Assembly: GCF_900327775.1 (NCBI RefSeq)
Contig: NZ_OUMZ01000007.1
Coordinates: 62,115-126,114 of the forward strand
DNA length: 64,000 bases
From: Roseovarius sp. EL26
Lineage (GTDB): Bacteria; Pseudomonadota; Alphaproteobacteria; Rhodobacterales; Rhodobacteraceae
Reading direction: 5' to 3'
A program made the position numbers and the translations under genes. Of the stretch, positions 34,076 through 42,681 are shown piece by piece. Positions within the stretch are counted from its first letter, which is position 1. The number at the start of each line of letters is the position of its first letter. The notes beneath the pieces are model-generated. The model was not told where the DNA came from, ran no database searches, and was given only the letters and a program-made list of their open reading frames with translations.

Positions 34076-35398
34076 TCAGCCGTTCGTAAAGGGCTGCGGC
34101 CGTTTCCCACCGTTTAAAACCCACTTATAAACTTCGGAAATTTGCCGGGCCTTGGCGCTCCAGGTGAAGTTGTCCATCACAAACGCCTGCCCGGCCTGTG
34201 ATTTTGCGGCCAGCTGTTCAGGTGATGCGCAAATATCCTGTACCACTTGTCCAAAGTCACGGATAATATCTTGGCGGCTGCCCATGGGGATCTTGTATCC
34301 AGTGTCAGCGTTCACCAGCTCTCCGGGGCCTGCGTAATCGCAGATAACCGGGACCAGCCCCATTTTCATCGCCTCCAGCACGACACCTCCGCCGAATTCC
34401 CGAATGGAGGGGAACAAAAGCAATTGGCTTTGCGAGGCGATATTCTGAACGTCCTTATGCTCGGTCCAGCCATGAAATGTGACGTGATCCTCAATTGCAT
34501 TCTGACTTGCGATTTCCTTGAGGTGGGGCATTTCAGGTCCATCGCCGATAATATCGACGATCAATTTGTTGTCCTTTAACAGCGGCACAATCGCTTCCAA
34601 CATCATATCGGCGCCTTTGTATGGCACGAGCCGCCCGATGAAGCAGGCCTGCAATGGCCCACCTTTGAATGCCTTTGATTCCAGACTGAAACGCGACAAA
34701 TCAAGTGCGTTCTCGGGCAGGTAAATGACGCGGTCGCTGTGTTCCTGAGGAATCTCTGATTGGGTAAACTTTGATCCTGCAAGAATGGCGGCCGTGTTTT
34801 TCAGCATGCTCTGGCGTGCGGGATTCAATTTGTACATTGAGCGCACAAAGGACAGCCATTCACGTTCTTTAACTTGCTCTTGGCGAAATTCCTTGGGCCA
34901 AGGGACCCCGCCATTAAGCGGCCCCAGGACAAATGGCACATTATGTTTTTTGCATTTCTTGGCTAGCGAGCTGTTTGAGGTGGGCGATACTGGCGTGACC
35001 CGGTGCACAATATCATACTGACCCTGCATGATGTCGGCGCCAAACTTTTTCCAGATCAGGTGTTCAAAATATGGGTAGGCCAGGCTGGCGGCCGCTGCAA
35101 CGGTGGTCCAGCCTTTGTTCGCTCCGCCGCGCAGTTTGCCCGCGATTTTTGTGACTGGTATCATAACCGCTTCGGTGTCGATGCATGTGAAGTCCTGTCC
35201 TTCAATCCAGCCCGCGCGCAAGATCGCTTCGCGATTTCTGATTTGCGTTACGAGATGAATATCGGCCACCTGCCGTAGGGCCTCGGTCAGGGACCAGCCA
35301 ATGAGCGGCACACTGACACGCTCAGGATTTGCAGCTTCTGCGATGATCAGGACTTTGGGGCGTCTTGGACTGTTTGAAGCACTGATATCTTCGGTCAT
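34076..35398 (-). CDS. Family 4 type glycosyltransferase
   Basis: 440 residues with the GT-B fold of glycosyltransferase family 4. The N-terminal half has PKVLIIAEAANPERVSVPLIGWSLTEALRQ, HRVTPVSPTSNSSLAKKC and the GPLNGGVPWP loop. The C-terminal donor-binding half has ACFIGRLVPYKGADMMLEAI, VDIIGDGPEMPHL and the E-x7-E motif region LFPSIREFGGGVVLEAMKMGLVPVI. It probably transfers a sugar onto a surface polysaccharide or lipid. It sits alone between leuC and leuD with no other polysaccharide genes nearby, so its target is unknown. Insertion into the leu cluster suggests later acquisition. Confidence 0.9.
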   Translation of the reverse strand: MTEDISASNSPRRPKVLIIAEAANPERVSVPLIGWSLTEALRQVADIHLVTQIRNREAILRAGWIEGQDFTCIDTEAVMIPVTKIAGKLRGGANKGWTTVAAAASLAYPYFEHLIWKKFGADIMQGQYDIVHRVTPVSPTSNSSLAKKCKKHNVPFVLGPLNGGVPWPKEFRQEQVKEREWLSFVRSMYKLNPARQSMLKNTAAILAGSKFTQSEIPQEHSDRVIYLPENALDLSRFSLESKAFKGGPLQACFIGRLVPYKGADMMLEAIVPLLKDNKLIVDIIGDGPEMPHLKEIASQNAIEDHVTFHGWTEHKDVQNIASQSQLLLFPSIREFGGGVVLEAMKMGLVPVICDYAGPGELVNADTGYKIPMGSRQDIIRDFGQVVQDICASPEQLAAKSQAGQAFVMDNFTWSAKARQISEVYKWVLNGGKRPQPFTNG

Positions 35399-35489
35399 TT
35401 AAATACTCAGCCTAGAAAGAAACCGCATTGGTGTTTCCACCGGAATTCATTGAAAACAGACACTATCTGATCCGTTCTTAATACACAAA

Positions 35490-35516
35490 CATCCGCCGAA
35501 CTTAGGCCGGCGGATG
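35490..35516 (-). terminator. Terminator after the microprotein gene
   Basis: A perfect 9-base stem CATCCGCCG / CGGCGGATG with a 9-base loop is followed on the minus strand by GTTTGTGTATT. It begins 24 bases after the microprotein stop and precedes the glycosyltransferase gene. Confidence 0.7.
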
Positions 35517-35540
35517 GAATTTTAAATGTCGAAAAAGATG

Positions 35541-35624
35541 TCAGGCAAACGATAGGGCTGTCATGCCCCAAACGGTCATCAGGCTGGCAAAGGCAACAAT
35601 GGTTGGAAGAATAACGCGGATCAT
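35541..35624 (-). CDS. 27-residue membrane microprotein (predicted)
   Basis: The ATG at 35624 is preceded by AAGGAG at ideal 6-7 base spacing. It encodes a 27-residue peptide that begins MIRVILPTIVAFASL and ends MTALSFA: one hydrophobic helix with a single basic residue at position 3, so it should insert in the inner membrane with the N-terminus inside. It lies between hairpins at 35490 and 35709, 163 bases after leuC. No family is recognised. The strong ribosome site and the flanking hairpins make it a credible gene, but only a longer, unlikely frame would be called by most pipelines. Confidence 0.55.
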   Translation of the reverse strand: MIRVILPTIVAFASLMTVWGMTALSFA

Positions 35625-35708
35625 ATCTGTGCTCCTTTCCTGCATTCCGGTTGCCCGGGATGCGGTGCTTGCCGCGGCGGGATGCTGCAGCTGATACAGA
35701 CATGGGAA

Positions 35709-35743
35709 GTGTGGAGGTCGACCAAAAGGGTTAACCTCCACAC
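35709..35743 (-). other. Strong hairpin downstream of leuC
   Basis: A perfect 10-base stem GTGTGGAGGT / ACCTCCACAC encloses a 15-base loop, 44 bases beyond the leuC stop on the minus strand. No T-run follows, so it may stabilise the leuC transcript end, pause polymerase or act as a processing site rather than a simple terminator. Confidence 0.6.
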
Positions 35744-35786
35744 ATGTTTTCACGCTCTACACAGGGGTTGTGAAGAGAACGTTGCG

Positions 35787-37190
35787 TTAAATCAGATCGC
35801 GGATGTCGGTCAGGTGGCCAGTCAGGGCTGCTGCTGCTGCCATGGCTGGGCTGACCAAATGGGTGCGACCTTTGTAGCCTTGGCGCCCCTCAAAGTTGCG
35901 GTTCGAAGTTGAGGCACAGCGCTCGCCCTCGGACAGCTGATCAGGGTTCATCGCCAGACACATGGAACAACCGGCCAAACGCCATTCAAAGCCCGCGTCA
36001 CGGAAGACATCGGCAAGGCCCTCTTCCTCGGCTTGGGCCCGAACAAGGCCAGAGCCGGGAACGACCATGGCACGCATGCCGTCCTTGACCTTTTTGCCCT
36101 TCAGGATCTCAGCCGCAGCGCGCAGATCTTCGATCCGGCCGTTTGTGCACGAGCCGATGAAAACCGTATCGATGGCAATATCTGTCAGTTTCTGACCGGG
36201 GGTCAGACCCATGTATTCGATTGAACGGCGGGCTGCATCAACTTTGCCACCTTGGAAATCGTCTGGGCTTGGAACTGTCGCGGTGATTGGCAAAACATCC
36301 TCGGGCGAGGTGCCCCATGTCACAACTGGCTGAATGTCTTCACCTTTGAGGGTGACGACCTTGTCGAAATGTGCGCCGTTTTCGGTGAAGAGCGTTTTCC
36401 ACCAGTTTAGCGCGGCTTCCCACTGCGCACCCTTTGGTGCATGTGCCCGGCCATTGACATAGTCATAGGTGGTTTGGTCAGGTGCGATCAGGCCAGCGCG
36501 TGCGCCACCCTCAATCGCCATGTTGCAGACGGTCATCCGCCCTTCCATGCTGAGGGCCTGAATGGCTTCACCACAGTATTCGATCACATAGCCGGTGCCA
36601 CCAGCGGTGCCGGTTTCACCGATCACGGCAAGGGTGATGTCTTTGGCGGTTACACCGGGGTTCAACTGCCCGGTGATTTCGACCTTCATGTTTTTCGATT
36701 TCTTCTGGATCAGCGTCTGCGTGGCCAGAACATGTTCAACCTCGGATGTGCCGATGCCGTGCGCCAGCGCGCCGAAAGCACCATGCGTAGCAGTGTGGCT
36801 ATCGCCGCAAACAACGGTCATGCCGGGCAGGGTCCAGCCTTGTTCAGGGCCAACAATGTGGACAATGCCCTGACGCACGTCGGAAACCGGATAGTAGTGA
36901 ATGCCGAAATCCTTGGCGTTCTTATCCAGCGCTTCGACTTGAATGCGGCTTTCCTCGTTGTCGATGCCTTTGGCGCGATCCAGCGTGGTCGGCACGTTGT
37001 GATCGGGTACGGCAATCGTTTTGTCCGGTGCGCGCACGGGGCGGCCTGCCATACGCAGCCCTTCAAAGGCCTGCGGGCTGGTGACTTCGTGAACCAGGTG
37101 CCGGTCAATATACAAAAGACAGGTGCCGTCTTCAGCCTCGTGAACGACGTGGGCATCCCAGATTTTATCATAGAGCGTTTTGGGGGACAT
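35787..37190 (-). CDS. leuC: 3-isopropylmalate dehydratase large subunit
   Basis: 467 residues from ATG 37190, preceded by GGAGAGG; an ATG 39 bases earlier adds an unrelated extension. LeuC carries the [4Fe-4S] cluster of isopropylmalate isomerase. The cluster cysteines are in FIGSCTNGR and in [14 protein letters not shown]. Other marks are [12 protein letters not shown] at the start, [32 protein letters not shown] and [14 protein letters not shown] near the end. It is the first gene of the leuC-leuD side of the cluster, with about 250 bases of upstream DNA before the B12 permease gene. Confidence 0.97.
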   Translation of the reverse strand: MSPKTLYDKIWDAHVVHEAEDGTCLLYIDRHLVHEVTSPQAFEGLRMAGRPVRAPDKTIAVPDHNVPTTLDRAKGIDNEESRIQVEALDKNAKDFGIHYYPVSDVRQGIVHIVGPEQGWTLPGMTVVCGDSHTATHGAFGALAHGIGTSEVEHVLATQTLIQKKSKNMKVEITGQLNPGVTAKDITLAVIGETGTAGGTGYVIEYCGEAIQALSMEGRMTVCNMAIEGGARAGLIAPDQTTYDYVNGRAHAPKGAQWEAALNWWKTLFTENGAHFDKVVTLKGEDIQPVVTWGTSPEDVLPITATVPSPDDFQGGKVDAARRSIEYMGLTPGQKLTDIAIDTVFIGSCTNGRIEDLRAAAEILKGKKVKDGMRAMVVPGSGLVRAQAEEEGLADVFRDAGFEWRLAGCSMCLAMNPDQLSEGERCASTSNRNFEGRQGYKGRTHLVSPAMAAAAALTGHLTDIRDLI

Positions 37191-37441
37191 GGGTCCTCTC
37201 CGATGTATAGTGAAATTCAGGTGTGACAAAGATGGTCGGGGCCGTACATGCGCCCTATAGGCGGGCGAGAATGGTCAGGCCAGCGCCGAAGAAGCGCCAT
37301 GGCAGGCGTGCGCGGTCATCCATGTCAATAATCTGTGTCATAAGGATCAGATACAGATGAGAACTGAGTCTATCAAGGGCTCAGATGCCAGTTTTGTTGG
37401 TTTTGACGCTATACATAGAGTTTGAGCCCCGGCGTTGAGCG

Positions 37442-38473
37442 CTACCTGCGGCCTAGCAAAACGATAAAGAACAGCCCGCCGATCAGACCGGTGACAATTC
37501 CGATGGGCATATCTTCGGGTGCGATGAGGGTACGGGCTGCAATATCAGCCCAGAGCAAGAAAATCCCACCTATGAGGGCTGACACAGGCAGGACGCGGGC
37601 GTTATCACCGCCGACTAACAGGCGCACGATATGAGGTACCATCAGGCCGACAAAGCCGATCAGGCCGGAAAAGGCGACCATCACGCCTGTAATCAATGCT
37701 CCAAAGACGAAGACCGCAAGGCGAAAGCGCGCCACGGGAATGCCAAGGGTTGAAGCGGTTTCATCGCCCACGGTCATGGCGTTGAGGCGCGGGGCTTGCA
37801 GCCAGAGCCATGCGCCACACAGTAAAAGGATCACCAGTGGGTAGATCAGGTGCGACCACTGAGCCAAGCCAAGCCCGCCAAGCATCCAGAATACCACAGT
37901 ATGGGTGGCGCGCGGATCGCCTAGGAAGATCAGAACGTTCGCGCCAGCCATGATGACAAAGGACACGGCCACACCGGTCAGGACCAGCCGGTCCGCCGTG
38001 GTTGATGCGGTAAAATGCGAAACGGCCAATACCAAGAGAGTTGCCATAAGGGCACCAAAAAAGGCCAGCAGGGGCACGGTCAGGAGGCCCAGAAACAGTC
38101 CGGTATGCAAGAGAGCCAGAATGGCGCCAAACGCCCCGCCTGATGAAATGCCCAGAAGATGCGGATCAGCGAGTGGGTTGCGGGTGACGGCCTGTAGGGA
38201 GGCGCCGACGACGGCCAGCCCGGCCCCGACCATCACCGCCAGCAGTGCGCGGGGAAAGCGGATCTCCCAGACGATGGCAGCGCGGCCCTTGGACCATGTT
38301 GGGTCACCCAAATCAAAACCGATCTTATGGAAAAACACATCCCAAACGGTGGCAATGGGCACGGAAACGGCACCCACTGAAATGGCAAAGGAGAGGGACA
38401 ACCCCAAGGCAACGAGACACCCGAGGGTGACCAGCCACAAAGGCAGTGGTTTGCGGGGTTGTCCCTGAGACAT
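37442..38473 (-). CDS. FecCD/BtuC-type ABC transporter permease, probable B12 uptake
   Basis: 343 residues with about ten membrane helices. The FecCD permease pattern is clear: FPRALLAVMVGAGLAVVGASLQAVTRNPLADPHLLGISSGGAFGA, then GVMVAFSGLIGFVGLMVPHIVRLLVG and a final GIVTGLIGGLFFIVLL. The family imports siderophores, heme or cobalamin. Here the operon begins with a cobalamin riboswitch, so vitamin B12 or a cobalamin precursor is the likely cargo (inference). Its start touches the stop of the binding-protein gene, which it shares by one base. Confidence 0.92.
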   Translation of the reverse strand: MSQGQPRKPLPLWLVTLGCLVALGLSLSFAISVGAVSVPIATVWDVFFHKIGFDLGDPTWSKGRAAIVWEIRFPRALLAVMVGAGLAVVGASLQAVTRNPLADPHLLGISSGGAFGAILALLHTGLFLGLLTVPLLAFFGALMATLLVLAVSHFTASTTADRLVLTGVAVSFVIMAGANVLIFLGDPRATHTVVFWMLGGLGLAQWSHLIYPLVILLLCGAWLWLQAPRLNAMTVGDETASTLGIPVARFRLAVFVFGALITGVMVAFSGLIGFVGLMVPHIVRLLVGGDNARVLPVSALIGGIFLLWADIAARTLIAPEDMPIGIVTGLIGGLFFIVLLGRR

Positions 38474-39408
38474 TATTTGCCCCAGAACCCTTGGGCGAGT
38501 TTCTGAACGGCCTTGATGTTGCGTGGGCCGGGGGTGGCCTCGACATATTCCAAAACGACGAAGCGGTCATTTTTCACCGCGTCGATATCAGCGAAGGCCG
38601 GGTTGTTCATCATGAAGGCGCGCTTTTCTTCGGCAGTGACATTGCCGTAGTTCACGATCACCACAACCTCGGGATTGCGTTCGACCACCTCTTCCCATGT
38701 GACGGTAGCCCAGCTTTTTTCAAAGTCATCCATGATGTTCCGGCCGCCTGCCGCTTCGATCAGAGCGGTTGGCATGGCGTAGCGCCCGGCAGTAAAGGGG
38801 GTGTCTTCGCCGCTGTCGTAGACGAAGACGCGCAGGGCGTTGTCGCCCGTGTTCAGGGATGCGGTAAAGTCTGCCAACTCAGCCTTGTAACCATCAACCA
38901 ATTCTGCGGCTTTATCTTCGACGGCAAAGATTTTGCCGAGGTTCATCAGGTCGTTGTACATGTCATTCATGCTGACCTTGGCTTTTTCTCCGATGTGGAT
39001 GCAGCTTTCGGTTAGCTCGTAGACCTTGATATCAAACGGGGCGAGGGTTTCGGGGGTGACCTCGCCGCCGACTTTCATGCCATAGTTCCAGCCTGCGAAG
39101 AAGAAGTCGGCATCGGCACCGACCAGAACCTCTTTGGAGGGGTATTTAGCGGACAGCTCTGGCAAGGCGTCGATGCCATGGCGCATCTCTTCGTCCAGCG
39201 TTTTCCAACCAGAAATGCCGGTGTAACCGACCATGCGATCCGCAAGGCCCAGAACCAGCATCATTTCGGTCAGGTTGACATCGTTTGAAATGGCGGCCTT
39301 GGGTGGAGTCTTAAAAGTGACCTCGCGGTCACAGCTTTGAACGGTGGTTTCGGCAAGGGCTGATCCGGCAATAACGGACAGGCCAAAAGCGAAAGCGGAT
39401 GTTTTCAT
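38473..39408 (-). CDS. Periplasmic substrate-binding protein, BtuF/FhuD-like
   Basis: 311 residues with a Sec signal peptide MKTSAFAFGLSVIAGSALA. The class III binding-protein fold is marked by NLTEMMLVLGLADRMVGYTG, VLVGADADFFFAGWNYG, then VFVYDSGEDTPFTAGRYAMPTALIEAAGGRNI and VTWEEVVERNPEVVVIVNYG. It would deliver the ligand to the FecCD-type permease encoded immediately downstream. Two cysteines (in VQSCDREV and ESCIHIG) may form a disulfide. The start overlaps the ATPase gene stop by four bases. Confidence 0.92.
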   Translation of the reverse strand: MKTSAFAFGLSVIAGSALAETTVQSCDREVTFKTPPKAAISNDVNLTEMMLVLGLADRMVGYTGISGWKTLDEEMRHGIDALPELSAKYPSKEVLVGADADFFFAGWNYGMKVGGEVTPETLAPFDIKVYELTESCIHIGEKAKVSMNDMYNDLMNLGKIFAVEDKAAELVDGYKAELADFTASLNTGDNALRVFVYDSGEDTPFTAGRYAMPTALIEAAGGRNIMDDFEKSWATVTWEEVVERNPEVVVIVNYGNVTAEEKRAFMMNNPAFADIDAVKNDRFVVLEYVEATPGPRNIKAVQKLAQGFWGK

Positions 39409-40214
39409 TGAAGTTCCTCTAGTTGAGTCGATGTGGATGGAAGTTGGTAAGACAGATAGGGCTTGCGACTGATGCTCAGCTCTTCGCGTCGGGCGTGAAC
39501 CTGAAAGGTGTCCGCGACGATGGCATCCTGAAGGACGTCATCAGGATGGCCAAAACCCTGCGGTTGCCCGTTTTTGAGGACGAGAATGCGGTCACAGATA
39601 TCGCTGGCAAGGTTCAGATCGTGCAGCGAGGTTATGATGGTCAGGTCCAGCTCGCTGATCAATTGCAGCACCTCAAGCTGATGGCGGATGTCGAGGTGGT
39701 TGGTTGGTTCATCAAGCACCAGAATTTGGGGTTCCTGTGCCAGCGCGCGCGCGACCATCACCCGCTGACGTTCACCGCCCGACAGTGTGGACAGGCTGCG
39801 CCCTGCCAGATTGCGCAATCCCAGCCGGTCGAGCGCGTTCTCGATCACCTGAGCGTCATGTTGTCCGGGACGGGCAAATCCCTGGCGATGGGGTACCCGG
39901 CCCAAGGCGACGATTTCGCGCACGGTCAGAGCGAAATCAGTGGGTTGTTCTTGCAGAACCGCAGCAACCTTGCGGGCCACCTGACGGTGGGACAGCGCAT
40001 TGAGCGATATGTCGTCAATCAGGATTTTCCCGCGTAAGGGCCGATGGAAGCCATAGATCAGACGTAGCAACGTGGTTTTGCCCGCGCCATTGGGGCCCAC
40101 TACGCCCATGACTTGTCCGGCTTGAAGATCAAAGCTTGTCTCATGCAGCAAGAGCGGGCTACGGCGGTGGGGGGCGAACGCGACCTGATCGATCTTGAGT
40201 GATGCAGCCTTCAT
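39405..40214 (-). CDS. ABC transporter ATP-binding protein, BtuD/FecE-like
   Basis: 269 residues. Walker A GPNGAGKTTLLRL is near residues 39-51, the Q-loop in VLQEQPTDFAL, the signature LSGGERQRVMVARALAQ and Walker B ILVLDEPTNHLDI follow, as does the switch His in ITSLHDLN. It is the ATPase of the B12-type importer and overlaps the DUF1636 gene stop by four bases and the binding-protein start by four. A C-terminal tail of about 20 residues rich in Ser/Gln/Leu is unusual but not alarming. Confidence 0.94.
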   Translation of the reverse strand: MKAASLKIDQVAFAPHRRSPLLLHETSFDLQAGQVMGVVGPNGAGKTTLLRLIYGFHRPLRGKILIDDISLNALSHRQVARKVAAVLQEQPTDFALTVREIVALGRVPHRQGFARPGQHDAQVIENALDRLGLRNLAGRSLSTLSGGERQRVMVARALAQEPQILVLDEPTNHLDIRHQLEVLQLISELDLTIITSLHDLNLASDICDRILVLKNGQPQGFGHPDDVLQDAIVADTFQVHARREELSISRKPYLSYQLPSTSTQLEELQ

Positions 40215-40618
40215 GAGGCTTTCTCCAAGCTGTCTTGCAAAGCCTGAAAGGCAGCGGGAATGCGGGCGAGTGTGGACTTGCGGAGCTTTCCAGGGCGATC
40301 CAGTGAACTACACCAGCCGTCATCAAGCGTAGCGTATTGCTGCGCAAAGGTGATCAGATCTGCGATGTCGTGGTCAGGCTCTATATCGCCAAAAAGATAG
40401 GTCGCTTTGTTTTTACCGTGATAGGCCACCGTGCAAGGGCGGCTGCACCCCGCCATACAGGCCACTTCGGCAATGTCGAAACTTGCGGGCAAATCGTCAC
40501 CAGCCGCCGCGAGAGCGGCGCGCAATTGCGCGATCAACTCATAACCGGGGCGGTTGGTCTTGTCTTTGTGGCGGCAAGAGGTGCAAACCGTAATGCGGTG
40601 AGAACAGGATTGGGACAT
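40211..40618 (-). CDS. DUF1636 protein, first gene of the riboswitch operon
   Basis: 135 residues from the ATG at 40618, which follows GGAGG at 5 bases; a GTG at 40630 would place the ribosome site inside the gene and is rejected. Cysteines are arranged as CTSC (12-15) and CMAGCSRPC (54-62), recalling thioredoxin-like [2Fe-2S] ferredoxins, so a metal or cluster site is likely. It is cytoplasmic. Its position directly behind a cobalamin riboswitch and ahead of an importer links it to cobalamin or cobalt handling. No function is established for the family. Confidence 0.88.
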   Translation of the reverse strand: MSQSCSHRITVCTSCRHKDKTNRPGYELIAQLRAALAAAGDDLPASFDIAEVACMAGCSRPCTVAYHGKNKATYLFGDIEPDHDIADLITFAQQYATLDDGWCSSLDRPGKLRKSTLARIPAAFQALQDSLEKAS

Positions 40619-40620
40619 TA

Positions 40621-40648
40621 ATTCCTCCACAATCAGTCGGGGAGGAAT
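40621..40648 (-). promoter_or_regulatory. Ribosome-site masking hairpin of the riboswitch
   Basis: On the minus strand ATTCCTCC, then 12 bases, then GGAGGAAT: a perfect 8-base stem whose second arm contains the Shine-Dalgarno GGAGG of the DUF1636 gene. When formed it would block translation initiation. It lies between the riboswitch core and the start codon, where a cobalamin expression platform is expected. Confidence 0.7.
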
Positions 40649-40734
40649 GGAAACCTGTCATATCTGCGGCAAAAGCCGAATAAGCCATCTTGGCATCCTT
40701 CCTAGGCACCCCGCCCGGGTTGAAGTTGCGTTTC

Positions 40735-40925
40735 GATGGCAGGTCTCCTGACTCGCGGCTTGTAGTCCCACCCGACCTTCCCAGGTTTTCACCCAGTGGT
40801 CTTTCGGGGGGCACACCGCTTACAGTTGCGGGGGCAGTCATGGAATTGGCGCCTAAAAGGCTACACCGCACCACGTTCCCTTTTCATCCCGGTTTGCGCT
40901 GTGCGCCCGGGAACCATCGGGCAGG
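40735..40925 (-). ncRNA. Cobalamin riboswitch
   Basis: On the minus strand the conserved cobalamin (B12) elements occur in the right order: GGTTCCCGG near 40920, AAAAGGGAACGTGGTG, CTGCCCCCGCAACTGTAAGC near 40832, CCACTGGG then CCTGGGAAGG, and the closing B12 box AGTCAGGAGACCTGCC near 40738-40753. This is an adenosyl- or methylcobalamin-sensing leader. It lies upstream of the DUF1636-importer operon, with the masking hairpin at 40621 as the probable output. The exact 5' end is approximate. Confidence 0.93.
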
Positions 40926-41001
40926 AGCATTCGGCTGATTGGTTGCATATGTCAACCGAATTGTGTGTGGGTGGTACGGGTAGACAGAGAGGGGCGGTGT
41001 C

Positions 41002-42294
41002 TTACACCACGACCTCCAATTTGTCCTGTTCGCCGACTTTGAACACCTTTTTGTAACGCGCGATCTGATCGTCGGGGCCCATGGCTTTGTTTGGGTTGTC
41101 AGACAGTTTGACGGTGGGTTGCCCGTTGGCTTTGACCGCTTTGCAAACCAGACTGAAAGGCGAGAGGGAATCGTCCGTCGTCAGGCCGCGGAAATCATTG
41201 GTCATCAACGTACCCCAACCGAACGAGGTTTGGACCCGGCCATCAAACTGGTTGTGTAGCTCGATGATCTTGGCTGTATCCAACCCATCGGAAAAGATGA
41301 TGCGTTTTTGCTTGGGGTCTTCGCCCTGCGATTTCCACCAGTTGATCGCGGTTTCCGCACCGGTGGCGGGATCGCCGCTGTCGATGCGAATGCCAGTCCA
41401 ACCAGCGAGCCAGTCGGGTGCATTGTCAAAAAAGCCCTGACTGCCATAGGTGTCGGGTAGGATAATGCGCAAGTTGCCGTCGTGTTCATCGTGCCAATCG
41501 GAGAGAACATCGTAGGGGGCCTGCGCTAAGGTGGCATCGTCTTTGGCCAATGCGGCGTAAACCATAGGCAATTCATGTGCGTTGGTGCCGATCGCCTCAA
41601 GATCGCGGTTCTTGGCAATCAGACAGTTTGATGTCCCCTTGAACTTTGTCCCCAAGCCTTCGGTCATTGCCTGCACGCACCAGTCTTGCCATAGGAATGA
41701 ATGCCGCCGCCGGGTGCCGAAATCGGCGATGTTCAACCCCTCGATCGGGCGCAGTTGATCGACCTTTTCCCACAGCTTGGTCATGGCGCGGGCATAGAGC
41801 ACCTGCAGTTCAAAACGTTTCATGTCATGTAGCACAGCGCGCGAACGCAGCTCCATCAACACCGCCAAGGCGGGGATTTCCCACATCATGACCTCGGGCC
41901 AGGAGCCTTCAAACGTGAGCTCATACTGACCATCGCGTTTCTCAAGGTGGTAGGGCGGCAGTCTGAGTTGCTCAAACCACTCCATGAATTCAGGCGTGAA
42001 CATCTGGCGTTTGCCATAGAACGTGTTGCCGCGCAGCCAAGTGCTTTCGCCCCGGCTGAGTGACAGGGACCTGATATGATCCAGCTGCTCGCGCAATTCG
42101 CCCTCGTCGACCAGTTCGGCCAGACGAATGGATTTGCTCCGGTTGATCAGGGAAAATGTGACCTGCGTGTCGGGTTTGTTGCGAAACACCGACTGGCACA
42201 TCAGCAGTTTATAGAAATCCGTGTCGATCAAAGACCTGACAATCGGGTCGATCTTCCATTTGTGGTTCCACACGCGGGTGGCGATATCGACCAT
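41002..42294 (-). CDS. pncB: Nicotinate phosphoribosyltransferase
   Basis: 430 residues from ATG 42294, which has GGAGG upstream; an upstream ATG adds 29 residues without similarity. PncB converts nicotinate and PRPP to nicotinate mononucleotide in NAD salvage. Family signs are LIDTDFYKLLMCQSVF, NTFYGKRQMFTPEF, the RRRHSFLWQDW segment, GTSNCLIAKNRD, and the phosphate-binding IRIDSGDP and FGWGTLMTND. The length and both domains are complete. It is downstream of and convergent with nothing; the next plus-strand gene starts 174 bases beyond its start. Confidence 0.96.
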   Translation of the reverse strand: MVDIATRVWNHKWKIDPIVRSLIDTDFYKLLMCQSVFRNKPDTQVTFSLINRSKSIRLAELVDEGELREQLDHIRSLSLSRGESTWLRGNTFYGKRQMFTPEFMEWFEQLRLPPYHLEKRDGQYELTFEGSWPEVMMWEIPALAVLMELRSRAVLHDMKRFELQVLYARAMTKLWEKVDQLRPIEGLNIADFGTRRRHSFLWQDWCVQAMTEGLGTKFKGTSNCLIAKNRDLEAIGTNAHELPMVYAALAKDDATLAQAPYDVLSDWHDEHDGNLRIILPDTYGSQGFFDNAPDWLAGWTGIRIDSGDPATGAETAINWWKSQGEDPKQKRIIFSDGLDTAKIIELHNQFDGRVQTSFGWGTLMTNDFRGLTTDDSLSPFSLVCKAVKANGQPTVKLSDNPNKAMGPDDQIARYKKVFKVGEQDKLEVVV

Positions 42295-42468
42295 TGGGGG
42301 CCTCCGGGATCTTGCGTTCAGATCGTTAAAGCAAAGCGGGAAGAAAGAGACAAGAGGCGGAGAGGATTGTGCGATCTGCACAAAAACTGCTGAAGCGCTA
42401 AGCCAGAGCTGCAGTTTGGGGGGCTATTCAGGGGGAAGAAACTAAACGAGCAGTGAAAGGACAAACTT

Positions 42469-42627
42469 ATGAAACTCTATCTCGTACGTGGCGTGCCCCG
42501 TAAATTACAGCAAGATGGCTGGTGGATGGATGGCGATCTGGCGCCTGTTGATCATTCTCCGCATACCCCAAGTACGTCTGAGGTATCGATGTTTTCCCGG
42601 TTGCGTCAGTTTGTTTCCGGGCGTTGA
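42469..42627 (+). CDS. Possible 52-residue protein
   Basis: ATG 42469 follows AAAGGA at 7 bases. The product begins MKLYLVRGVPRKLQQDG, continues with WWMDGDLAPVDHSPHTP and ends SMFSRLRQFVSGR; it is soluble, Trp- and Pro-containing, with a basic end. It lies 54 bases before the response regulator gene on the same strand and could be cotranscribed with it. No family is recognised. Codon use is ordinary for the window. It may be a genuine small gene or chance. Confidence 0.45.
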   Translation: MKLYLVRGVPRKLQQDGWWMDGDLAPVDHSPHTPSTSEVSMFSRLRQFVSGR

Positions 42628-42681
42628 ATGGGGACTATGGTACAGACAGGGCGTACCAAAGAATAAGGGCCGGGAACAGCT

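Noticed and set aside
36441..37226. 261-residue plus-strand frame inside leuC
   Set aside because: Antisense to leuC, whose cluster cysteines and length are intact; no family likeness.
40619..40630. Upstream GTG start of the DUF1636 gene
   Set aside because: It would put the Shine-Dalgarno sequence and masking hairpin inside the coding region.
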